Shown here in pieces: positions 7,580 to 15,047 of a stretch of 29,471 nucleotides of DNA. The translations under genes and the position numbers were made by a program. The number at the start of each line of letters is the position of its first letter. The first letter of the stretch is position 1. The notes under the pieces were generated by a model. That model was not told where the DNA came from and did not search any database. It saw nothing but the letters and a program-made list of their open reading frames with translations. Origin of the DNA: Spirochaetales bacterium UBA1265 (GTDB lineage Bacteria > Spirochaetota > Spirochaetia > Sphaerochaetales > Sphaerochaetaceae); assembly GCA_002308475.1 (NCBI GenBank), contig DBVL01000060.1, positions 602-30,072 of the forward strand, given 5' to 3'.

Positions 7580-9229
7580 TCAGGTGAAATCTATTATACA
7601 CGGATCATAGTCCTCTGGAGGAACAAATCCGAGCATGGACATACAAGTTGCTGCAACAGAGCTTATTCCAAGCCCTTCAGCAAGATCTTTGCTGTATTCT
7701 CCATTATAGCATGGATCATAGACAATAAAAGGAACCGGGTTCAGTGAATGACTTGTTTTGCTCTTGGGCTCTCCGTTTGCATCTTTGGCAATAGAACCGT
7801 CCTTCTTGTGCTCAAACATATCATCTGCGTTTCCGTGGTCTGCCGTGATAAGGAGGACACCGCCAGCCTTCTCTACTGCCTCACGGATTCTGCCGATCTG
7901 AAGGTCCATACCCTCCATGGAGCATACAACAGCCTCGAACACTCCTGTGTGTCCAACCATATCTCCGTTGGGGAAGTTAAGCTTTATGAAGTCATACCTG
8001 CCTTCCTCAATCTCCTTTATGACTCTGTCTGCAATCTCTGCACACTTCATCCACGGACGCTGCTCGAAGGGAACAATATCAGACGGAATCTCAACGTATT
8101 CCTCAAGGCCTTCATCAAACTTTCCGCTCTTGTTTCCGTTGAAGAAATAGGTGACATGACCGAACTTCTGTGTTTCTGAAATGCTGAACTGCTTTACTCC
8201 TGAAGCACACAGATACTCTGCCATGGTTCTGTCAATTGAAGGAGGATTTACCAGGAACTGATTGGGGATATGGAGGTCTCCGTCGTATTCCATCATGCCT
8301 GCGTATTCCACCTTTGGTCTTCTCTTTCTGTCAAATTCAGGAAGGGTCTCTGAGTCAAAGGCCCTGGAGATTTCAAGGGCTCTGTCTCCTCTGAAGTTGA
8401 AGAGAATGAAAGAATCTCCGTCTTCTACTGTTCCTACAGGTTTTCCGTCCTTTGCCACAACAAACGGAGGGAGATCCTGGTCTATGGCTCCAGTTTCCTT
8501 TCTGAGTGTCTCAATAGCCTCATGAGCACTTGCAAACTGTCTTCCTTCTCCAAGAACATGAGTTTCCCAACCCTTGCGGACCATGTCCCAGTTTGCGTTG
8601 TATCTGTCCATGGTGATAACCATTCTTCCGCCACCGGAGGCAATCTTTCCGTCAAAGGATCCATCAGAAGAGAGATCCTTGAGGAAGTCCTCAAAGGGGT
8701 CAAAATAGTCAAGGGCAGATGTGGGATCAACATCTCTTCCATCCAGAAGAGCATGGACTCTGACCTTTTTGACTCCTTCCTTTTTGGCCTCAACAATCAT
8801 GTCCTTGAGGTTCTTTATATGGCTGTGGACATTTCCATCTGAGAGGAGTCCGAGGAAGTGAAGAGTTCCACCTGTCTTTTTCACATTCTCAATAAGCTTC
8901 TTCCAGGTTGCGCCTTCGAACATGGCTCCTGTTTCTATGGAGGTGGCTACAAGCTTTGCACCTTGGGCAAAGACGCGACCACAACCCATGGCATTGTGCC
9001 CAACCTCACTGTTTCCCATATCTGCATCTGAGGGAAGGCCGACAGCTGTTCCGTGTGCCTTGAGCTTGGTCCATGGGCAAGTTGCGTACAGCTTGTCCAG
9101 ATTCTTTGTCATGGCCTGCTTCACGGCGTCTCCGTCCTCATACTTGCCAAAACCTACTCCGTCCATAATCAGAAGGACCACAGGGCCCTTTCTGCTTATC
9201 TTTCCATTACGTTTGAGACTCTCAACCAT
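7580..9229 (-). CDS. gpmI: 2,3-bisphosphoglycerate-independent phosphoglycerate mutase
   Basis: Interconverts 3-phosphoglycerate and 2-phosphoglycerate in cytoplasmic glycolysis, using Mn2+ and a phosphoserine intermediate. At 549 residues it has the usual length. The alkaline-phosphatase-like metal site starts at LLIMDGVG (D23), the phosphorylated serine is S74 in ADMGNSEVGHNAMG, and a second metal motif is LLITADHGNADDM near the C-terminus. The start ATG is 5 nt after the stop of the upstream protease gene. The only Shine-Dalgarno-like AGGAGG lies 13 nt before it, inside the last codons of that gene, so expression may depend on translational coupling. Confidence 0.96.
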   Translation of the reverse strand: MVESLKRNGKISRKGPVVLLIMDGVGFGKYEDGDAVKQAMTKNLDKLYATCPWTKLKAHGTAVGLPSDADMGNSEVGHNAMGCGRVFAQGAKLVATSIETGAMFEGATWKKLIENVKKTGGTLHFLGLLSDGNVHSHIKNLKDMIVEAKKEGVKKVRVHALLDGRDVDPTSALDYFDPFEDFLKDLSSDGSFDGKIASGGGRMVITMDRYNANWDMVRKGWETHVLGEGRQFASAHEAIETLRKETGAIDQDLPPFVVAKDGKPVGTVEDGDSFILFNFRGDRALEISRAFDSETLPEFDRKRRPKVEYAGMMEYDGDLHIPNQFLVNPPSIDRTMAEYLCASGVKQFSISETQKFGHVTYFFNGNKSGKFDEGLEEYVEIPSDIVPFEQRPWMKCAEIADRVIKEIEEGRYDFIKLNFPNGDMVGHTGVFEAVVCSMEGMDLQIGRIREAVEKAGGVLLITADHGNADDMFEHKKDGSIAKDANGEPKSKTSHSLNPVPFIVYDPCYNGEYSKDLAEGLGISSVAATCMSMLGFVPPEDYDPCIIDFT

Positions 9230-9234
9230 GTTGT

Positions 9235-10716
9235 TTATTTTTCCTCCTGAAGAAATTCGATTGCAGCTTTAAGCTGGGAATCGAACCACGTGTCGCAGAC
9301 TGGCTGCTCATCATATGTCATTCTACTATAATATTCAGTCACGGCAATAGCGTGAAGTATTTCTTCTGGCAGTCCTGATTCCGCATTTTCCTCTGCGAAC
9401 AGTCTGACATTTGATATGGTGTATTCGCTGTTCCTGTCAACAAAATCCTTGACTGCAGAACTATTGATCATGTCAGAATAGGCCTGGGACATTTCAGCCG
9501 TAACAACAAGGGATGGAACACGAATATCCGGCTCTACTCCAACCTCATGAATCTCTTTTCCTGAAGGAGGAATAAAGGAAGCTACGGTAATGGACATATC
9601 TGAATCTCCATAAAGAGATATGGCCTGCATGATTCCCTTTCCATAAGTTTTGGCACCGACAAGGGTTGCTCTGCCGTTGTCCCTCATGGTTGCGGCAAGG
9701 ATCTCAGAAGAGCTTGCGCTGTTTTCATTTATAAGGATAGCCACCTTCACAGACGGATCCACAAGAAGATTATTGCTTGCCCACATCTCACGGTCCTTGG
9801 AGCTGTCCTTGTAGTGGATGGTAAGAAGCTTGGAAGAAGCAATGAACATATCTGCAATTGCCAGACTTGAGTCAACCATTCCGCCGGGACAGTCCCTGAG
9901 ATCTATTATCAGGCTCTTCATCCCATCAGAAAGCAGACCCTCTATGGCTTTTTTGGCATCCTCTGCCGTGTTCTGATAGAACTGAAGGAATTTTATGTAT
10001 CCTATCTCCGTGTCCTCTATCATGGTTGAAACAAGAGAGGGGACATTCACCTTTGCACGTACGAAAGTCTGTTCAAAAGAAGCTCCTCCTCTGAGTATGG
10101 TGAGAGTGACGGTGGTTCCGACCTCTCCCTTAATCAGCCTTGAACACTCCGTTCCTTCCTTGTCTATTACACTCACACCGTCTATATGGGTGATCATGTC
10201 TCCGGCTTTAAGTCCGCCATAAGCGGCGGGAGAATTTGGGAAAACCTGCATTATATTGCAATAGATGGTGCTTATATCTTCAGGGTCCTGATACTCAATA
10301 TAGGTTTTTGTATGATAGAAGCCCAGGCCTCCGTACTCTCCGAGACTCTCTTCCTCGTAGTCAGCAGATTCCTCGGAGGAGACAAAGTATGTGTATTTGT
10401 CTCCCAATGCGTCAAACATGGCTTTTGCCATGGCGTTATAGACAGCATCATAATCAATATCCCACAGGTACTCGTCATCCAGATGCTTGTAAAGCCTTGA
10501 AAGAGAAGCCATATCCTTCTGAATGCGTGCTGCACCGGACTCAGAAACAGAAAGAACCGGAGTTGTTGCAGTTTGCATTTCCTGCATGATCAGCGGAAGC
10601 TGTCCTGTTCCGTTTTTCTCATACAACCCTTCGGCAAAAGCTGAGAAAGCTGTCAGGGTAAGAAGAATCAGAACGGCAACAACTGTTTTTATTTTTCTTC
10701 CATGTATATGTGTCAT
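9235..10716 (-). CDS. S41 family C-terminal processing peptidase (CtpA/Prc type)
   Basis: A 493-residue exported serine protease with a Ser-Lys dyad. A signal peptide runs over about residues 1-28 (hydrophobic core TVVAVLILLTLTAFSAFA). A PDZ domain follows (about 130-215, with LGFYHT and GLKAGDMITHIDG). The S41 core has the oxyanion region LRDCPGGMVD, nucleophile S335 in NSASSSEI and general base K360 in AKTYGKG, exactly 25 residues apart as in E. coli Prc. It would cleave C-terminal tails of envelope proteins or tagged substrates in the periplasm. It heads an operon with gpmI and a lipoprotein. No Shine-Dalgarno is visible before the ATG, and a -10-like box is placed for a leaderless mRNA. 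Confidence 0.93.
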   Translation of the reverse strand: MTHIHGRKIKTVVAVLILLTLTAFSAFAEGLYEKNGTGQLPLIMQEMQTATTPVLSVSESGAARIQKDMASLSRLYKHLDDEYLWDIDYDAVYNAMAKAMFDALGDKYTYFVSSEESADYEEESLGEYGGLGFYHTKTYIEYQDPEDISTIYCNIMQVFPNSPAAYGGLKAGDMITHIDGVSVIDKEGTECSRLIKGEVGTTVTLTILRGGASFEQTFVRAKVNVPSLVSTMIEDTEIGYIKFLQFYQNTAEDAKKAIEGLLSDGMKSLIIDLRDCPGGMVDSSLAIADMFIASSKLLTIHYKDSSKDREMWASNNLLVDPSVKVAILINENSASSSEILAATMRDNGRATLVGAKTYGKGIMQAISLYGDSDMSITVASFIPPSGKEIHEVGVEPDIRVPSLVVTAEMSQAYSDMINSSAVKDFVDRNSEYTISNVRLFAEENAESGLPEEILHAIAVTEYYSRMTYDEQPVCDTWFDSQLKAAIEFLQEEK

Positions 10717-10722
10717 GTGTCA

Positions 10723-10751
10723 AATATACACTTTTTCACCGAACTGGGAAA
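10723..10751 (-). promoter_or_regulatory. Putative promoter of the S41 protease operon
   Basis: On the minus strand a TATATT box (10728-10723) ends 7 nt from the start ATG at 10716. The -35 match is weak (TTTCCC at 17 nt, or TTCCCA at 16 nt). The spacing predicts transcription starting at the start codon. Confidence 0.4.
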
Positions 10752-10753
10752 TA

Positions 10754-10782
10754 TTGCAAAGCATCTGTTCTCTCTGTAAACT
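10754..10782 (+). promoter_or_regulatory. Putative promoter of the lgt operon
   Basis: TTGCAA (10754-10759), a 17-nt spacer and TAAACT (10777-10782). The predicted start of transcription is 10789, the first base of the lgt ATG. It overlaps the divergent protease promoter region. Confidence 0.45.
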
Positions 10783-10788
10783 TAAACC

Positions 10789-11775
10789 ATGCTATATGTA
10801 GATTTCCCGTCATGGATAAAAGCGACTGTTGTTCCTTTTCTCCCCATCCGCTGGTACGCGGTCATGTATCTGGTAGCTTTTTCAATTGCCTACGTTCTTT
10901 TCAGAAAAAGATGCCGCTCAGGGGCTCTGGGATACATGGATGCAGACAAAGGTTCCACGCTGTTTATCTACGCCATAGTGGGACTTATTCTTGGTGCAAG
11001 AATCTTCTCCGTTCTTTTTTACGAAGGCTCCTTCTACTACTGGACTCATCCTTGGATGATTTTCTGGCCCTTCAGAAACGGTGTTTTCATAGGTCTTCCC
11101 GGCATGAGCTACCATGGTGGAGTTGTGGGAGGAGTTCTGGGCTGTCTGCTGTTTGCAAGAAAGTACAACTATAAGTTTTTTGACCTGGCAGATACCATGA
11201 TTCCCGGAATCCCTCTCGGGTACACATTTGGAAGGCTGGGAAATTTTATAAACGGAGAACTCTGGGGCAGGTGCACAGGCTCTTCCTTTGGAATGGTTTT
11301 CCCTTCCGCCCCATCTTTCTCAACTTCCATACAGTGGGTCAGGGAGGCTGCCGAAGCTGCCGGCATGACGTATACAGAAGGGACAATGATAAATCTTCCC
11401 CGTCATCCTTCCCAGCTCTACGAGGCCTTTTTTGAAGGAATATTCCTGTTTGTCATTCTCTGGTTCATACTCTGTCCTCTTGCAGAAAAAAAGAAGTTTG
11501 GCAGAGGCGTTATAACAGGCAGTTATTTTGCAGGCTACGGGCTTGTTAGATTTATTATTGAGTACTTCCGTGAGCCGGACTCCCAGCTCGGTTTTATCAT
11601 AGCACTTGGAAAAGAAACAGAGCCTACAGCCCTTTTCAAATCCCTTCTGAATATTTCAATGGGGCAGATTCTCTGCTTCCTGATGATTGTTGCAGGTGTT
11701 CTGATTGCTCTTTGGGGCATGAGACAGGAAAAAACAGTTTTCAAGACACCGAAGGCAAAAAGGAAAAGCAAATGA
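10789..11775 (+). CDS. lgt: Prolipoprotein diacylglyceryl transferase
   Basis: Transfers diacylglycerol from phosphatidylglycerol to the lipobox cysteine of preprolipoproteins in the inner membrane. The 328-residue protein has several membrane spans and the Lgt signature GRLGNFINGELWG (148-160). The conserved SYHGG (H109) and RHPSQLYEA motifs are also present. The C-terminus is a basic cytoplasmic tail. No Shine-Dalgarno precedes the ATG; a promoter-like box at 10777-10782 predicts a leaderless message. The stop overlaps the next start as ATGA, so it forms an operon with the aminopeptidase and rsmE. Confidence 0.96.
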   Translation: MLYVDFPSWIKATVVPFLPIRWYAVMYLVAFSIAYVLFRKRCRSGALGYMDADKGSTLFIYAIVGLILGARIFSVLFYEGSFYYWTHPWMIFWPFRNGVFIGLPGMSYHGGVVGGVLGCLLFARKYNYKFFDLADTMIPGIPLGYTFGRLGNFINGELWGRCTGSSFGMVFPSAPSFSTSIQWVREAAEAAGMTYTEGTMINLPRHPSQLYEAFFEGIFLFVILWFILCPLAEKKKFGRGVITGSYFAGYGLVRFIIEYFREPDSQLGFIIALGKETEPTALFKSLLNISMGQILCFLMIVAGVLIALWGMRQEKTVFKTPKAKRKSK

Positions 11776-13535
11776 CAGTAAATGAAAAAGTTGAAGCTCT
11801 CAGAACCCTTATGAGAAGAGACGGTCTGTCTGCTTGGATAGTGAACGGAACAGACCCTCATAAAAGCGAGTATGTAAGTCCGCGTTGGCAGAGCAGAAAG
11901 TGGCTCAGCGGTTTTTCCGGCAGCGCTGGAACCATAGTGGTGACTCTGGATAAGGCTCTGATCTGGGTAGACTCAAGATACTTTGTACAGTGTGAAAGAC
12001 AGATTCTGGGAACCTGTTTTGAAATGAGAAAATCTGATGGCCCGGAATCTTCAAGTCCTCTGGATTTTCTCAAGAGTTCTTTTACAAACGGGGAGCGAAT
12101 AGGGATAGCCTCGGAAACCCTGACGGTTCAGACAGAGAGAGATTACAGAAAGAAGAATCTCAACATCTGTGCCACAGAGGACCTCTTGAATGAAATATGG
12201 ACAGATAGACCTGAAATGCCTGCAACTGCGGTGGAAAAGCTATCTACTCGCCTTACCGGAGAAAGTGCTGAAAGCAAGATTTCTCGCCTGAGGGAAAAGG
12301 CATCTGAAAACGGGGAAGATTTCCTTCTTATCTCGTCTTTGGACGATATAGCCTGGCTTCTAAACATGAGGGCCTCAGATGTTGAAGACACTCCTGTTTT
12401 TCTTTCACATCTTCTCATTGGAAAAAATACGGTCAGTCTTTTTACTCCTCCTGAACGTTTTGAGAACTATGACATTTCAAAGGAAGTGTTTGAGCTCCAC
12501 CCCTATGAGGACACTGCTTCTGAGCTTTCCAAGCTTTCTGACTGCACTCTTCGTCTCAACCCTCAGAAAATAAACATGCAGCTTTTCTCCGCCATCTCTC
12601 CTTCGGTGAAAATCAGCGAGGGACCTGAGTACTCAACCCTCTTAAAGGCCTGCAAGAACAAGACAGAGCTTGAGGGAATGAGAACTGCCCATATTCTTGA
12701 TGGTGTGGCCCTTGTGAACTTCCTCTCGGATGTTGAGAGAGCCAGGAAAAAGGGAGAGCAGTACACAGAGATTTCCATAGCAAAGGCCCTTGCGGATGAA
12801 AGAGAGCTTGAGGAAGACTATCTGGGACCATCCTTCAGCACAATAGCCGGTTTTGCTGACCATGGAGCAGTTGTTCACTACAGTGCAACAGAAGAAACGG
12901 ACAAAAAGATAGAAGGAAACGGCCTTCTGGTTCTGGACTCTGGCGGTCAGTACCGCTACGGCACTACAGATATAACAAGAACCCTTCTCTTCGGAAAGGC
13001 AACAAAACAGCAGAAAACAGACTACACTCTTGTCCTTAAAGGACACCTGGCCCTGGCTTCCCAGGCCTTCCCTAAAGGCACAGATGGGCACCAGCTGGAT
13101 ATTCTGGCCCATATGTTCCTGTGGAATGAAGGTCTTTCTTTTTTCCACGGAACCGGTCACGGCGTAGGACACCGCCTTTCTGTTCATGAAGGACCTCAGA
13201 GAGTCTCATCCCATCCCGCTTCTGCGGGAATTCCCCTTGAGGAAGGTATGGTTCTGAGTGATGAACCTGGAATCTACAGAGAAGGAAGCCACGGAATAAG
13301 GATTGAGAACCTGATTGCCGTTGTTAAAGACAGGAAAACGGAGTTCGGACAGTTTTTTACCTTTGAGCAGCTTACCTGTTGTCCTTACGAAAGACGCCTC
13401 ATAGTTAAAGAAATGCTTACAGAGAAGGAGATAGAGATGATTGACAGCTATCACGCCTGGGTTTACGAAAAGCTTTCTCCTCTTGTAGACAAGAGAGCCC
13501 TCTCATATCTGAAGAAGGCAACAAGACCTCTATGA
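11772..13535 (+). CDS. Aminopeptidase P family metallopeptidase (M24B, long form)
   Basis: Removes N-terminal residues that precede proline. At 587 residues it is the long three-domain form, with two creatinase-N-like domains (the first has VNGTDPHKSEYVSPRWQSRKWLSGF) and a C-terminal pita-bread domain. The five metal ligands are all present: D389 (LDSGGQY), D400 (TTDITRT), H463 (GTGHGVGH), E498 (SDEPGIY) and E512 (RIENL). It should therefore be an active dimetal enzyme, probably cytoplasmic because no signal is seen. The frame is open 20 codons further upstream, but the ATG at 11772 overlaps the lgt stop as ATGA and begins the conserved MTVNEKVEALRTLM, so it is preferred. It overlaps rsmE in the same way. 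Confidence 0.93.
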   Translation: MTVNEKVEALRTLMRRDGLSAWIVNGTDPHKSEYVSPRWQSRKWLSGFSGSAGTIVVTLDKALIWVDSRYFVQCERQILGTCFEMRKSDGPESSSPLDFLKSSFTNGERIGIASETLTVQTERDYRKKNLNICATEDLLNEIWTDRPEMPATAVEKLSTRLTGESAESKISRLREKASENGEDFLLISSLDDIAWLLNMRASDVEDTPVFLSHLLIGKNTVSLFTPPERFENYDISKEVFELHPYEDTASELSKLSDCTLRLNPQKINMQLFSAISPSVKISEGPEYSTLLKACKNKTELEGMRTAHILDGVALVNFLSDVERARKKGEQYTEISIAKALADERELEEDYLGPSFSTIAGFADHGAVVHYSATEETDKKIEGNGLLVLDSGGQYRYGTTDITRTLLFGKATKQQKTDYTLVLKGHLALASQAFPKGTDGHQLDILAHMFLWNEGLSFFHGTGHGVGHRLSVHEGPQRVSSHPASAGIPLEEGMVLSDEPGIYREGSHGIRIENLIAVVKDRKTEFGQFFTFEQLTCCPYERRLIVKEMLTEKEIEMIDSYHAWVYEKLSPLVDKRALSYLKKATRPL

Positions 13536-14308
13536 GACTGTACCTGCTCCCGCCGGATTTCAACGGCCAGAATCAACTGACTCTCACAGGTAGTGACTGT
13601 AACTATATGGTCAATGTTCTGCGTCTTAAGGAAGGGAGACAGATAACAGGCCGGGACAAGAGCGGTAAAACTTACCTTCTGACCGTAGAGAAGATCAAAA
13701 AAGGAAGTTGCATCCTCTCTGTCTCGGCTCTTGAAGAGGAAGTGGAAACCACAGATGCTCTTCCGGGCCTGAGGCCTACAAAAACAATTGTTCTTTACCA
13801 GTGCCTTCCCAAAGGCAGAAAGATGGATGAGATAATCAAGAGAGCCACAGAGATGGGAGTGAGAGCCATAGTCCCGGTAAAGAGCAAAAACTGCGTTGCA
13901 GAGCCCTCTTCCTCTTCAAAGACATCCAGATACTCAGCTCTGGTCAAGGAGGCCATCCAGCAAAGCGGAAGCCTTGTTCCCACAGAGGTCATGGAGCCCA
14001 TATCCCTTGAGGAGATTCCTTCTCATTTCAAAGAGCACTTCACTCAGGATTACTGCGGTCTTTTCTTTCATCAGTGTGAACTTGAGGAAAACCAGAAGAA
14101 CCTGCTTTCCCTCCTTGAAGGAGCCGGAGCAACTGTGTCAGCCTTTGCCGTTGTTGTAGGCCCAGAAGGTGGTTTTGACGATGGGGAATGCTCCATTATG
14201 ATTAACAGCGGATTACACCCTATTTTACTTAAAACAAACATTTTACGCTGTGAAACGGCTGCTTTGTACGCAGTAGCGGCCATACAGACCATTTCCGAAA
14301 GTCTTTGA
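13532..14308 (+). CDS. rsmE: 16S rRNA m3U1498 methyltransferase
   Basis: Methylates N3 of U1498 in helix 44 of 16S rRNA, using SAM. The 258-residue protein has an N-terminal PUA-like domain (about 1-75) and a C-terminal SPOUT trefoil-knot domain. Diagnostic motifs are YQCLPKGRKMDEIIKRATEM in the middle, VVVGPEGGFDDGE in the knot, and ILRCETAALYAVA near the end. The start overlaps the aminopeptidase stop as ATGA. No hairpin terminator follows, only a short T run, so transcripts may run into the long gap downstream. Confidence 0.95.
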   Translation: MRLYLLPPDFNGQNQLTLTGSDCNYMVNVLRLKEGRQITGRDKSGKTYLLTVEKIKKGSCILSVSALEEEVETTDALPGLRPTKTIVLYQCLPKGRKMDEIIKRATEMGVRAIVPVKSKNCVAEPSSSSKTSRYSALVKEAIQQSGSLVPTEVMEPISLEEIPSHFKEHFTQDYCGLFFHQCELEENQKNLLSLLEGAGATVSAFAVVVGPEGGFDDGECSIMINSGLHPILLKTNILRCETAALYAVAAIQTISESL

Positions 14309-14640
14309 ACAACTTTTTTTACAGCTTGTGCAATTCTTGTGCATAACTTTACTTAACAAACGTTTTTATTTGTTCCGTTCTTAGAACGTTTACATTTAAA
14401 ATCTATATAGGTTCTTAATAGCAAAGAGGGTATTTTCTTTAGGTATTTTTTTATTTTATAAAGAATTATCTATATTTGTGTTTATTTGCCTTTCTTTTGT
14501 TCCGTTCTTGTTCCCAGTGTTTTTAACAATTGATTTGACAAATTGCACAGGAGGTTGTGTAATTCTTGTGCAATAGTGTGTGCGTAACTTTCTCAATATT
14601 TAGTTTTTTACTGTCAGAACATGAAAATACGTGATTTTTG
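14309..14640. other. AT-rich gap with DnaA-box-like cluster and direct repeats
   Basis: No plausible gene is present. The stretch is very AT-rich. One site is a perfect TTATNCACA match and one (14579-14587, TTACGCACA on the minus strand) has a single mismatch. Looser TTGTGCA-type copies lie at 14326, 14566 and, inverted, at 14540-14548. TTGTGCAATTCTTGTGCA (14326-14343) recurs with one change at 14555-14572, and both copies lead into TAACTTT. A second direct repeat, TTTGTTCCGTTCTT, occurs at 14369-14382 and 14496-14509. A short palindrome, CGTTCT-T-AGAACG, lies at 14376-14388. The arrangement resembles a replication origin or DnaA-titration site; that role is inference. Confidence 0.5.
14338..14346 (-). 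promoter_or_regulatory. DnaA box, perfect consensus match
   Basis: TGTGCATAA on the plus strand reads TTATGCACA on the minus strand, matching TTATNCACA. The 11-nt context TTGTGCATAAC (14337-14347) is identical to the site in the dnaA-dnaN gap at 21891-21901, which supports a shared protein-binding site. Confidence 0.55.
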
Positions 14641-14696
14641 CCTTTTTCAGAGACAACACAATTCCCTCTAATTAAAAGCAAGCAAGAAGAAATAGT

Positions 14697-14812
14697 ATGG
14701 TTGAACCATAAGCAGATATCTGTGCTGAGCTTCTTTCAAGGATGCAGTCAGAAAGGCTGAGAATGTCAACCACTTTTTCCGGGTGAAAAAATATTTACCT
14801 GACCCTAACATT
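14697..14812. other. Segment rich in small inverted repeats, possible structured RNA
   Basis: This part of the long gap is less AT-rich than its flanks and has several hairpin options: ATGGTT-G-AACCAT (14697-14709), AGCA...TGCT around a GATATC core (14711-14726), CAGTC-AGAAA-GGCTG (14745-14759), and GGTGAA...TTTACC with one G-U pair (14782-14799). A longer-range TGGTTGA/TCAACCA pairing (14698-14704 with 14766-14772) could enclose the middle ones. No T run follows as a terminator would need. It matches no RNA family I can recall. Confidence 0.25.
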
Positions 14813-14820
14813 ATATCACA

Positions 14821-14968
14821 TTGGGCGATAAATTGGGCGATAATTCTGTTTTAGTAAAAAATTATTATTTACTATCTTATATAAACTTATGTGATTATTG
14901 TGCAGCTTCAGAACAAATTTATCGCCCAAAGTGTTTTTACCATATTGGGCGATAAATTGGGCGATAAA
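14821..14968. repeat. TTGGGCGATAA repeat cluster (four direct, one inverted)
   Basis: Two tandem pairs with a 12-nt period occur: TTGGGCGATAAA then TTGGGCGATAAT at 14821-14844, and TTGGGCGATAAA twice at 14945-14968. A single inverted copy, TTTATCGCCCAA, lies at 14918-14929. The inverted copy can pair with the last direct copy over about 15 bp. The cluster sits roughly 80-230 nt upstream of the pfkB-type gene. It looks like an operator array or iterons for a DNA-binding protein that I cannot name. Confidence 0.85.
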
Positions 14969-15012
14969 TTTTATTTTTTTCTGCCCCTCAGTGAAAAACT
15001 GGATTATAACAA

Positions 15013-15041
15013 TTACCCTAGCTGTAATTCTGTGTTAGAAT
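15013..15041 (+). promoter_or_regulatory. Putative promoter of the PfkB-type kinase
   Basis: TAGAAT (15036-15041) is a good -10 box lying 17 nt after a weak TTACCC (15013-15018). The predicted start is 15048, the first base of the ATG, and there is no Shine-Dalgarno sequence. Confidence 0.4.
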
Positions 15042-15047
15042 GTTTCC

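Noticed and set aside
14821..14968. GGGCGATAA repeats as a CRISPR array
   Set aside because: Repeats are only 11-12 nt, partly tandem without spacers, one is inverted, and no cas genes are present.
14309..15047. tRNA, SRP RNA or another known RNA gene in the long gap
   Set aside because: I found no T-loop sequence, no SRP tetraloop motif and no cloverleaf; only unassigned hairpins remain.
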